Origin: Melioribacteraceae bacterium
GTDB lineage: Bacteria > Bacteroidota > Ignavibacteria > Ignavibacteriales > Melioribacteraceae
Direction: 5' to 3'
DNA: 5,761 nucleotides
Assembly (NCBI GenBank): GCA_027036655.1
Contig: JALWEC010000020.1
Coordinates: 1-5,761, forward strand
The notes beneath the pieces are model-generated. The model was given only the letters and a program-made list of their open reading frames with translations, ran no database searches and had not been told where the DNA came from. A program made the position numbers and the translations under genes. Within the stretch, counting starts at the first letter, position 1. Each line of letters begins with the position of its first letter. Positions 1 through 5,684 of this stretch are shown in pieces.

Positions 1-2
1 AA

Positions 3-140
3 CGGGGCAACGCGACAACGGTCGCGGAAACAGTTTCAGTAATGAACGGCGCTTCAATAATCCGAACGCATGACGTAAGTGCCGCATTTGAAATGAAAAG
101 AATTATCGAGTTTGTAAAAGAACCGGGACTATCGGAATAA
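3..140 (+). CDS. folP: dihydropteroate synthase, C-terminal end (partial)
   Basis: This is the last 45 codons of a gene that begins before the window; the reading frame starts at base 3 and ends with TAA at 138-140. Dihydropteroate synthase joins para-aminobenzoate to dihydropterin pyrophosphate in cytoplasmic folate synthesis. The fragment has the layout of the end of this TIM-barrel family: a glycine-asparagine-alanine stretch leading into a helix, then G-A-S-I-I-R-T-H-D-V, then a closing helix rich in charged residues. The Arg and His of the R-x-H-D motif (fragment residues 21 and 23) correspond to the family's phosphate-binding pair near the C terminus. The next gene starts one base after the stop codon, and folP next to a diadenylate cyclase gene is a familiar arrangement in Bacteroidota. 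Because only the end is visible, the identification rests on this one motif and the neighbour. Confidence 0.87.
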   Translation, partial: RGNATTVAETVSVMNGASIIRTHDVSAAFEMKRIIEFVKEPGLSE

Positions 141-141
141 C

Positions 142-963
142 ATGCTCGAATTATTCAAAATAGGATTTATATCGTTCACGGTTGTCGATTTAATCGACAT
201 AACAATAGTGTCGTTTCTGACTTATCAAATTTATAAACTGATTCGCGGAACGGTTGCGGCACAGATTCTTCTCGGTTTGATGGCGTTGCTTGCTCTTTCG
301 TTAATCGCCCAGCTTACCGGAATGAGAACCTTAACCTATATCCTTAAATTGATAACGGATGTTTGGGTTTTGGTTTTTGTCGTTTTATTCCAGCCCGAAC
401 TCAGGCGGTTTTTGATGATGCTCAGTAAATCGAGACTCTTACGATTTTTCAGCTCGAACAAATATGAGATTGATATTGACGTAGCGGAAGAATTAACAGA
501 CGCCGTTTTTGAGATGTCGCAGCACCAGCACGGAGCTTTGATTGTAATTGAACGCTCGGCTGAAATAAAAGCAATTATCGATACCGGCGTAATCATTGAC
601 GCAAAACTGAGCAAAGATTTATTGCGCAATATATTTTTCCCCCGTTCCCCTCTGCACGACGGAGCGGTTGTGGTTAAAAATAATATTATTAAAGCCGCAA
701 GATGTACGCTTCCTCTTTCCAATAGAAATGAAATTAACGGGATCTCACTCGGGATGCGCCACAAAGCCGGACTTGGGATTTCGGAGCAGTCCGACGTTCT
801 GAGTTTGATTGTTTCAGAGGAAACCGGTAGTATCTCAATCGCGGAAAACGGAGAGCTTACCAGCGGACTTTCCAAAGAATCGCTGAAGAACTTACTGAAC
901 GAAAAACTAAACTTAAAGCAACAGACAAATGTCCGGGGCATTTTTGAACAATTCTGGAAGTAG
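142..963 (+). CDS. cdaA: membrane diadenylate cyclase CdaA (c-di-AMP synthase)
   Basis: Predicted to condense two ATP into cyclic di-AMP, a second messenger that in other bacteria controls potassium/osmolyte transport and cell-wall balance. The 273-residue length is normal for CdaA. Three hydrophobic segments (about residues 13-33, 38-57 and 64-84) anchor it in the inner membrane. The cytoplasmic DisA_N-type catalytic domain follows, with G-A-L-I-V-I-E-R at 131-138, the catalytic L-H-D-G-A motif (Asp173-Gly-Ala175) and S-E-E-T-G at 225-229. The usual Arg-His-Arg ATP-binding motif reads Arg206-His-Lys208, a conservative change. The ATG at 142 lies one base after the folP stop and gives the expected short N terminus before the first membrane helix; only a weak GGA (134-136) precedes it. 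The 3' end overlaps the glycosyltransferase gene. No CdaR (YbbR) regulator or glmM follows, unlike the Firmicutes cdaA operon. Confidence 0.95.
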   Translation: MLELFKIGFISFTVVDLIDITIVSFLTYQIYKLIRGTVAAQILLGLMALLALSLIAQLTGMRTLTYILKLITDVWVLVFVVLFQPELRRFLMMLSKSRLLRFFSSNKYEIDIDVAEELTDAVFEMSQHQHGALIVIERSAEIKAIIDTGVIIDAKLSKDLLRNIFFPRSPLHDGAVVVKNNIIKAARCTLPLSNRNEINGISLGMRHKAGLGISEQSDVLSLIVSEETGSISIAENGELTSGLSKESLKNLLNEKLNLKQQTNVRGIFEQFWK

Positions 964-1618
964 CCCGAAAATCTGCGCGGTTATTCCGACTTTTAACGAA
1001 AACAATAAACTCCGTGAAACGGTAATCCAAACCAAAAAGTTTATTGAAACCGTTATTGTTGTTGATGACGGCTCAACAGACGAATCGATAAGTCTTGTTG
1101 AAAAAATCGACAATGTAAAAATCGTCAGTCATGAAAAAAATCTTGGAAAAGGCGCCGCTCTCGCGACGGGCTTGTCATTCGCAAAAAAGTCCGAGTTTGA
1201 TTTTGCCGTAACGCTCGACGCCGACTTACAACACGACCCCGGTTCGATTCCCAAATTCCTCGTCGAAGCGGAAAAAGGTAATTACGATATTGTTATCGGG
1301 AACAGACTCGGAACAACCAAAGCTATGCCGCTGCCGAGAATCGCGAGCAACTTTTTAACTTCAAAATTATTGTCGATTAAAACCGGTAAAAAAATTCTTG
1401 ACAGCCAATCCGGGTTCAGATTATACAAACTCGAGCGAATTGAAAAAATTTTACCCGCATTCAACGGGTTTGAAGCCGAAAGCGAAATGCTTGTTTACGC
1501 CGCAAGAAACAAAATGGAATTCGGTTTTGTTGAAATTCCGACTATTTACAATGATAACGAAAGTAAAATGAAATCAATTCAAGCAATCATTGGATTTATT
1601 AAAGTCTTATTCATATAA
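929..1618 (+). CDS. family 2 glycosyltransferase, DPM1/DPG-synthase-like
   Basis: A 229-residue GT-A fold enzyme, probably moving a sugar from a nucleotide sugar to a lipid or polysaccharide acceptor on the cytoplasmic face of the membrane. Visible motifs: V-I-P-T-F-N-E at 18-24, the nucleotide-binding V-V-D-D-G-S-T-D at 44-51, the metal-binding D-x-D in L-D-A-D-L-Q-H-D-P at 96-104, G-N-R at 124-126 and D-S-Q-S-G-F-R-L-Y at 158-166. These match the polyprenyl-phosphate sugar transferase-like subgroup. The paired C-terminal membrane helices of GtrB-type members are absent; the protein ends in one short hydrophobic stretch (about 218-229). The ATG at 929 lies inside cdaA (35-base overlap) and has no clear ribosome binding site; a TTG at 944 would shorten the overlap to 20 bases. 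Donor and acceptor cannot be told from the sequence. Confidence 0.9.
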   Translation: MSGAFLNNSGSSPKICAVIPTFNENNKLRETVIQTKKFIETVIVVDDGSTDESISLVEKIDNVKIVSHEKNLGKGAALATGLSFAKKSEFDFAVTLDADLQHDPGSIPKFLVEAEKGNYDIVIGNRLGTTKAMPLPRIASNFLTSKLLSIKTGKKILDSQSGFRLYKLERIEKILPAFNGFEAESEMLVYAARNKMEFGFVEIPTIYNDNESKMKSIQAIIGFIKVLFI

Positions 1619-1645
1619 TTGGGAATAAGATTTTACAAAAGTAAA

Positions 1646-1650
1646 AGGAG
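1646..1650 (+). promoter_or_regulatory. Shine-Dalgarno site that sets the UPF0173 gene start
   Basis: AGGAG lies seven bases before the ATG at 1658 and only one base before the in-frame ATG at 1652. The spacing favours 1658 as the start, and that start also gives the usual UPF0173 N terminus (M-K-L-R-Y-F-S-H-S-A-F). It is the clearest ribosome binding site in the window. Confidence 0.75.
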
Positions 1651-1657
1651 AATGGTT

Positions 1658-2335
1658 ATGAAGCTAAGATATTTTTCACATTCGGCTTTTCAGATTACAA
1701 CCGAGGACAACAAATGTATTTTAATCGATCCTTTTTTGGATCAGAATCCGACTTCGCCCGTGAAGTCCGACGAAGTAACCGCCGATTACATTGTGCTTAC
1801 TCACGCTCACGGCGATCACCTCGGAGATTCATTTAAGATTGCGGATAAAACTTCGCCTCTGTTTATTTCGGTTAATGAGTTAGCCGATTACATTGCCTCG
1901 AAAGGTTACAAGGCGCACAACATGCATATCGGCGGAAGCTGGAATTTCGATTTCGGAAAAGTCAAATTTACAATTGCGCATCACGGTTCCATTACTCCCG
2001 ACGGACATTACGCAGGCGAACCGGCAGGCGTTATTTTAACAATCGACGGAAAGACAATTTATCACGCTGGCGACACGGGACTATTCCTCGACATGAAACT
2101 TATCGGCGAGTTAAATGATATCGACTACTTTCTCGTTCCAATCGGAGATAATTTTACAATGGGTATTGACGACGCAGTAAGAGCGGTTGAATTTGTTAAG
2201 CCGAAAGTCGCTATCCCCATTCACTACAACACATTCCCTTTAATCAACGCAGACCCGAAAGAGTTTAAAGAAAAAGTTGAAGCAAAGGGATTTAATTCTC
2301 GAATTTTAGAATACGGCGAAGAAATAGAATTATAA
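1658..2335 (+). CDS. UPF0173 metal-dependent hydrolase (metallo-beta-lactamase fold)
   Basis: A soluble 225-residue protein of the UPF0173 family, YtkL-like, close to the family's typical length of about 225-230. The metallo-beta-lactamase signature H-A-H-G-D-H is at residues 49-54. Further likely metal ligands are in A-H-H-G (His108/His109), H-A-G-D-T-G (Asp139) and P-I-H-Y-N (His189). The opening H-S-A-F and I-D-P-F-L segments are characteristic of the family. No export signal is present, so it should act in the cytoplasm. The physiological substrate of the family is poorly defined. An open frame reaches back to TTG at 1619, directly after the glycosyltransferase stop and in the same frame, but the Shine-Dalgarno spacing and family N terminus support 1658. 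That leaves a 39-base gap, the largest in the cluster. The next gene follows after three bases. Confidence 0.92.
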   Translation: MKLRYFSHSAFQITTEDNKCILIDPFLDQNPTSPVKSDEVTADYIVLTHAHGDHLGDSFKIADKTSPLFISVNELADYIASKGYKAHNMHIGGSWNFDFGKVKFTIAHHGSITPDGHYAGEPAGVILTIDGKTIYHAGDTGLFLDMKLIGELNDIDYFLVPIGDNFTMGIDDAVRAVEFVKPKVAIPIHYNTFPLINADPKEFKEKVEAKGFNSRILEYGEEIEL

Positions 2336-2338
2336 TTT

Positions 2339-3124
2339 ATGTCAAAAGTTATTGCAATTACAAATCAAAAAGGAGGAGTCGGTAAAACGACTACCTCCAT
2401 AAATCTTTCCGCCTCGATTGCGGCGCTCGAAAGAAAAACACTACTGATTGATATTGACCCGCAGGCTAATTCATCTTCCGGACTTGGCGTCGGCGGTGCG
2501 GATAAATCCGTTTACGAAGCTATCAGCGGCGAGATTGAGTATAAGGACGCTATCCAGTCCACCTACATGCCGTATCTCGACATTGTTCCCGCCAGTATAA
2601 ATCTTGTAGGCGCGGAAGTCGAACTGGTGAGCATTGAAAACCGCGAGTATTTACTCAAAGACTTTATTGATAATGTAAAAGATAATTACGATTACGTTTT
2701 TATCGATTGCCCTCCTTCCCTCGGGCTTTTAACTTTGAACGCTCTTACGGCTTCCGACGCGGTTATTGTTCCCGTTCAGTGCGAATACTTCGCATTGGAA
2801 GGATTGGGGCAGCTGTTAAATACAATTAATATCGTTAAGAAAAATTTCAACAGAAATTTATTTATCGAAGGCGTTCTTTTAACGATGTACGATCAGCGTT
2901 TGAAGCTGTCGAACCAAGTGGTTGAGGAAGTTAAAAAGTATTTCGGCAATCGCGTATTTAAAACCATAATTCACAGAAACGTGCGAATTTCCGAATCGCC
3001 GAGTTTTGAGAAACCTGTAATTCTTTACGATGCAACATCAACCGGAGCAAAAAACTATATGGCTTTGGCGGCGGAATTACTTTCGGATGAAAATTTTAAG
3101 GAAAGGGAGAATGAACAAAATTAA
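2339..3124 (+). CDS. parA: chromosome partition ATPase ParA (Soj)
   Basis: A 261-residue Walker-type ATPase that binds nucleoid DNA in its ATP-bound dimeric form and, with ParB, moves newly replicated origins apart. The deviant Walker A motif K-G-G-V-G-K-T-T is at 11-18 with the signature lysine Lys11. The A' motif D-I-D-P-Q-A-N is at 38-44, and Walker B with F-I-D-C-P-P-S is at 121-127. The segment R-N-V-R-I-S-E-S-P-S (213-222) is the conserved basic region linked to DNA binding and ATP hydrolysis in chromosomal Soj proteins. There is no N-terminal helix-turn-helix domain, as expected for chromosomal ParA and unlike type Ia plasmid versions. The gene begins three bases after the UPF0173 stop with an AT-rich leader and no recognisable ribosome binding site, so it may rely on translational coupling. 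It overlaps parB by 14 bases. Confidence 0.97.
   Translation: MSKVIAITNQKGGVGKTTTSINLSASIAALERKTLLIDIDPQANSSSGLGVGGADKSVYEAISGEIEYKDAIQSTYMPYLDIVPASINLVGAEVELVSIENREYLLKDFIDNVKDNYDYVFIDCPPSLGLLTLNALTASDAVIVPVQCEYFALEGLGQLLNTINIVKKNFNRNLFIEGVLLTMYDQRLKLSNQVVEEVKKYFGNRVFKTIIHRNVRISESPSFEKPVILYDATSTGAKNYMALAAELLSDENFKERENEQN
3098..3102 (+). promoter_or_regulatory. ribosome binding site for parB inside the end of parA
   Basis: AAGGA lies eight bases before the ATG at 3111, with a further purine run (GGGAGA) up to the start codon. It supports 3111 as the parB start; an upstream in-frame extension to 3030 would lie wholly inside parA. Confidence 0.6.
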
Positions 3125-4061
3125 AAGCGGATTGGGAAAAGGTTTGGACGCGCTGATTAATCCGAAAGTAAGGGAATCGGTCAGCGAACCTCTTGCGGTT
3201 AACTCGGGAGAACTGCAGCCGGATAACGGAAAAGAAAATGACATACTCGTTAAAGTGCCGGTTGAGAAAGTTGTTCCCAATCCTTACCAACCGAGAAGAG
3301 AATTTAATTCCGAAGCTCTCGACGAACTGAAAAAATCGATTCTTGAAAACGGATTAATTCAGCCGATAACTGTCCGGCGAACCGAGAAAGGAACTTACGA
3401 ATTAATATCCGGAGAACGCCGATTAAGAGCTTTTTCCGATATCGGCTACAGGGAGATTCCCGCATATATAATTAAAGTTGACACTCCGGAGAACATGATT
3501 GCGCTCGCCCTTATTGAGAACATACAGCGCGAAGATTTGAACCCGATTGAAATTGCGGAATCGTACAACAGGTTAATAAACGAATGTAAATTAACGCAGG
3601 AAGAAATCGCTAAAAGAGTTGGGAAAAACAGAACGACAATCACAAACTCGCTTCGTTTACTTAAACTCCCCGCAAAAATCAAAGATTCTCTTGCCGAAGG
3701 GAAATTATCAAGCGGACATGCGCGCGCGCTGATTAACTTGGAATCGGATAACTTAAAACTTCAGCTGCTCGATGAGATTATTTCCAAACAGCTCTCCGTT
3801 CGCAAAGTGGAAAAAATCGTAAAGGAATTGAATAATCCCGCTAAAAAACCCGGCGGAAGTTCATCCCCGAGAAGCGATAAAGAGTACGTGGATGATTTAT
3901 CGCGCCGCGATGTGGAATCGAAACTGCGGGCAATATTTGCGACAAAAGTTTCCTGTAAGCAGAAAAAGGACGGTTCGGGCAATATCACAATTGAGTTTTA
4001 TTCCAATGACGAACTTGAACGGCTTTTCGAGCTTTTTGAAATTATTGAACAATATAATTAG
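3111..4061 (+). CDS. parB: chromosome partition protein ParB (Spo0J), CTP-dependent DNA clamp
   Basis: A 316-residue ParB. In this family the protein loads at parS sites, uses CTP to slide along DNA, and stimulates ParA ATPase. From the N terminus: the ParA-activating peptide G-L-G-K-G-L-D-A-L-I (7-16), a variable acidic linker, P-N-P-Y-Q-P-R-R (56-63), the CTP-binding/arginine patch G-E-R-R-L-R-A (101-107), E-N-I-Q-R-E-D (136-142), a helix-turn-helix for parS recognition (about 161-186, starting L-T-Q-E-E-I-A), L-S-S-G-H-A-R-A-L (199-207), a Pro/Gly/Ser-rich linker (about 242-254) and a C-terminal dimerisation domain (about 266-316). The start at 3111 gives the canonical N terminus and has a good ribosome binding site; it overlaps parA by 14 bases. 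No parS-like palindrome with a CACGTG core is visible in this window. Confidence 0.97.
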   Translation: MNKIKSGLGKGLDALINPKVRESVSEPLAVNSGELQPDNGKENDILVKVPVEKVVPNPYQPRREFNSEALDELKKSILENGLIQPITVRRTEKGTYELISGERRLRAFSDIGYREIPAYIIKVDTPENMIALALIENIQREDLNPIEIAESYNRLINECKLTQEEIAKRVGKNRTTITNSLRLLKLPAKIKDSLAEGKLSSGHARALINLESDNLKLQLLDEIISKQLSVRKVEKIVKELNNPAKKPGGSSSPRSDKEYVDDLSRRDVESKLRAIFATKVSCKQKKDGSGNITIEFYSNDELERLFELFEIIEQYN

Positions 4062-4071
4062 ATTGCGTTAG

Positions 4072-4557
4072 ATGAAAAACGGATTTCAACTTTCTCTGTT
4101 TTTACTCGTAATTTTTTTTGCTTTTACAAGTCTGAACGCTCAGTCGAAAATCGACACTCTCGGCGCGCGGCAATCCCAAATTTATTCTCCTTCCAAATCC
4201 CCGACCGGCGCAATGCTCCGAAGCGCAATAATACCGGGCTGGGGACAATTCTACAACAAAGCTTACTGGAAAATTCCGATTATTTGGGGAGCCTCCGCCG
4301 GATTTATTTATTACTGGATTTGGAATAATAATCTATACAAAAGCAACGCCGATCTTTATTCGCGAACCGGAGAAAACGGCTATTACGAATTGCGCGAGTT
4401 TTATCGCGACCAAAGGGATTTAAACGGCGTTTTTTTATTCATCACATATTTGCTGAATATTGTTGACGCTTACGTTGACGCGCATCTCTTTGATTTTTCC
4501 ACATACACAAACCCGAATACCGGCGTTCAGGAAATAAGTCTAAGATACAGATTTTGA
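4072..4557 (+). CDS. DUF5683 domain membrane protein
   Basis: A 161-residue protein of unknown function. A typical signal peptide covers residues 1-24: positive Lys2, a hydrophobic run at about 6-19, and N-A-Q at the probable cleavage point. The DUF5683 hallmark follows: L-R-S-A-I-I-P-G-W-G-Q-F-Y-N-K at about 49-63, then a membrane helix (about 67-85), a polar loop rich in Tyr/Asp/Arg (86-118) and a second hydrophobic segment (about 119-133) ending in V-D-A-Y-V-D-A-H-L. The C-terminal strand ends in Phe (R-Y-R-F). It begins 10 bases after the parB stop without a clear ribosome binding site. DUF5683 genes commonly sit right behind parB in Bacteroidota, often before dapB and lepB; here a Yip1-type gene follows. 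A cell-envelope role is inferred only from the signal peptide and membrane segments. Confidence 0.85.
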   Translation: MKNGFQLSLFLLVIFFAFTSLNAQSKIDTLGARQSQIYSPSKSPTGAMLRSAIIPGWGQFYNKAYWKIPIIWGASAGFIYYWIWNNNLYKSNADLYSRTGENGYYELREFYRDQRDLNGVFLFITYLLNIVDAYVDAHLFDFSTYTNPNTGVQEISLRYRF

Positions 4558-5261
4558 AAATCACGCCGAAAAATAGCATTGTTTGCGATTCGTGTAAAAA
4601 TAGAATTCCCGCTTATGATGATACTTGTCCCGAATGCGGAGCTTTTATCAGAAACAGAATAAACAACCTCAACATTTGGAAAACCATTCTTAACTTGTTC
4701 GACTCGCCCGTTAAAACCATGACAAAGATTATTTATTCCAAAAGAAAATCGGGAATATTTCTTATTGCTTTTGCTTTTGTTCTTACTCTTGCTTTTTATG
4801 ATTTTGCAACGTTTAATTTTCTGAGAAACGAGTCATCGGGGATCGGAGGATTTCTCAAAATATTTAAAACGGCGATAGTCAATTACACAATTACGATTTT
4901 ATTCGTGTCCCTGTTCGTTAAATTTATATTTTACCCGCTCGGATATAAAGCAAGATTCAAAGATATTGCGGCGGTTTCGATTTTTGCTTTTGTCCCTATT
5001 ATTTTAACTTCATTTTTTCTCTTTCCTATTGAAGTGGGACTTTTCGGCGAGTACTGGTTTACGTTTCATCCCTATCCTTGGGTGATTAAATCTTTCCCCG
5101 CTTATTTGCTTCTTTCGATTCACGGCATAATGTTGGTGTGGAGCTTAGCGCTTCTTTTTATCGGAATGAAAAAGATTTTTAAGAATAACTTTATCTCTTT
5201 TGCCGGATTTATTCTAACCGCTGCGGCAATTTTTTACGGACAGTATATTGCAGTTTATTAG
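4554..5261 (+). CDS. zinc-ribbon plus Yip1-type multi-pass membrane protein
   Basis: A 235-residue protein with two parts. Residues 11-28 form a small zinc ribbon, C-D-S-C (Cys11, Cys14) and C-P-E-C (Cys25, Cys28). Residues from about 42 onward resemble the Yip1 family: an amphipathic lead-in with S-P-V-K-T-M (51-56), then about five hydrophobic segments (66-86, 106-128, 138-160, 182-206 and 213-233). The start is TTG at 4554, forming a TTGA overlap with the DUF5683 stop codon. No in-frame ATG lies before the first cysteine pair, and the zinc ribbon clearly belongs to the protein, so TTG is the best choice. The overlap suggests translational coupling. It looks like the last gene of the cluster. 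Function is unknown: bacterial Yip1-like proteins are membrane proteins without a settled role. Confidence 0.8.
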   Translation: MKITPKNSIVCDSCKNRIPAYDDTCPECGAFIRNRINNLNIWKTILNLFDSPVKTMTKIIYSKRKSGIFLIAFAFVLTLAFYDFATFNFLRNESSGIGGFLKIFKTAIVNYTITILFVSLFVKFIFYPLGYKARFKDIAAVSIFAFVPIILTSFFLFPIEVGLFGEYWFTFHPYPWVIKSFPAYLLLSIHGIMLVWSLALLFIGMKKIFKNNFISFAGFILTAAAIFYGQYIAVY

Positions 5262-5328
5262 GAATTATTACAAAACCAAATATTCTTATGTTGAGTCCGA
5301 AAAGACAGGATCAATAATAACCTCACTG

Positions 5329-5369
5329 TTGCCAAATGTTAAATTACGGTTTAACTGCAAAGGTTGAAT
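5329..5369 (+). repeat. diverged 41-base direct repeat, copy 1
   Basis: Aligns without gaps to 5495-5535, with 32 of 41 bases identical by eye. The core ACGGTTTAACTGC is identical (5346-5358 and 5512-5524). This copy lies just before the palindromic element at 5374; the partner lies just after the palindromic element at 5436-5480. It may be flanking sequence carried along with the palindromes. Confidence 0.65.
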
Positions 5370-5373
5370 CATA

Positions 5374-5410
5374 GTGAGATTGCCACGCTTCACTTCGTTT
5401 CGCTCGCAAT
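5374..5410 (-). repeat. REP-like palindromic element A
   Basis: Starts GTGAGATT and ends CGCTCGCAAT, with inverted arms ATTGC (5379-5383) and GCAAT (5406-5410) around a C/T-rich middle that contains a CACTTCG segment. Its reverse complement follows the pattern of the elements at 5436-5480 and 5687-5731, so it lies in the opposite orientation to them. The expected AATGAC end is replaced by AATCCG, where the sequence runs into the hairpin at 5410-5424. It resembles short palindromic repeats I recall from intergenic regions of many bacterial genomes. Confidence 0.7.
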
Positions 5411-5434
5411 CCGCCTGAGGTGGACAGTTTTTTT
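5410..5434 (+). terminator. candidate Rho-independent terminator
   Basis: TCCGCC (5410-5415) can pair with GGTGGA (5419-5424) around a TGA loop, with one G-U pair. After four bases comes a run of seven Ts (5428-5434). It lies about 150 bases behind the last gene of the cluster and is the best terminator candidate downstream. The stem is short and the T run is offset, and the hairpin may itself be a repeat, so the assignment is tentative. Confidence 0.4.
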
Positions 5435-5510
5435 AGCGTCATTACGAGGAAGGAGCTTGCGACTGACGAAGTAATCTCACCGGAAAACACGTATTTGCTG
5501 AATGTTCAAA
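5434..5510 (+). repeat. 77-base direct repeat, copy 1, with palindromic element B1
   Basis: Identical to 5685-5761 at 76 of 77 positions; the only difference is G at 5504 against A at 5755. The left part (5436-5480) is a palindromic element with arms ATTAC (5441-5445) and GTAAT (5471-5475). It also has an inner imperfect stem, CTTGCG/CGAAG (5456-5471, bulged G). The right part (5481-5510) is non-palindromic and is shared by both copies, so the repeated unit is larger than the hairpin. Confidence 0.9.
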
Positions 5511-5607
5511 AACGGTTTAACTGCTGCGGTAGAATATTCCGGAGTTCGCCACAGCGAAGATGTAAGTCGTCCGAAATATCCCTAAATTCGGTATAATTAC
5601 CGGTTTT

Positions 5608-5644
5608 GAGATTCTTCATTTCGCTTCGCTCCATTCAGAATGAC
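5608..5644 (-). repeat. REP-like palindromic element C
   Basis: Begins GAGATTCTTC and ends CAGAATGAC, with inverted arms ATTCT (5611-5615) and AGAAT (5637-5641) around a CGCTTCGCT centre. It has the same outer frame and orientation as the element at 5374-5410, but different arm bases. It lies between the two 77-base repeat copies. Confidence 0.65.
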
Positions 5645-5684
5645 ATATTACGGGGTTAGGCAAAGCCTTCTTTTATTTAGATTA

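Noticed and set aside
336..941. Long open frame (about 200 codons) on the minus strand opposite cdaA
   Set aside because: It is antisense to a clearly conserved catalytic domain, shows no recognisable motif and is rich in Ser/Leu/Ile as expected from the complement of this codon usage. It is a shadow frame.
1619..1657. TTG at 1619 as start of the UPF0173 gene
   Set aside because: The added basic residues do not fit the family N terminus, and the AGGAG at 1646-1650 is correctly spaced only for the ATG at 1658.
3030..3110. Upstream extension of parB inside parA
   Set aside because: The extra residues are out-of-frame parA sequence without ParB similarity; the ATG at 3111 has a ribosome binding site and yields the canonical ParB N terminus.
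3077..3988. Several minus-strand open frames of 60-80 codons opposite parB
   Set aside because: All lie antisense to a well-conserved ParB, have no family resemblance and no consistent ribosome binding sites.
5658..5680. Second Rho-independent terminator
   Set aside because: The AGGC/GCCT stem has only four pairs with a three-base loop and the following run is interrupted (TCTTTTATTT), so it is noted as a hairpin only.
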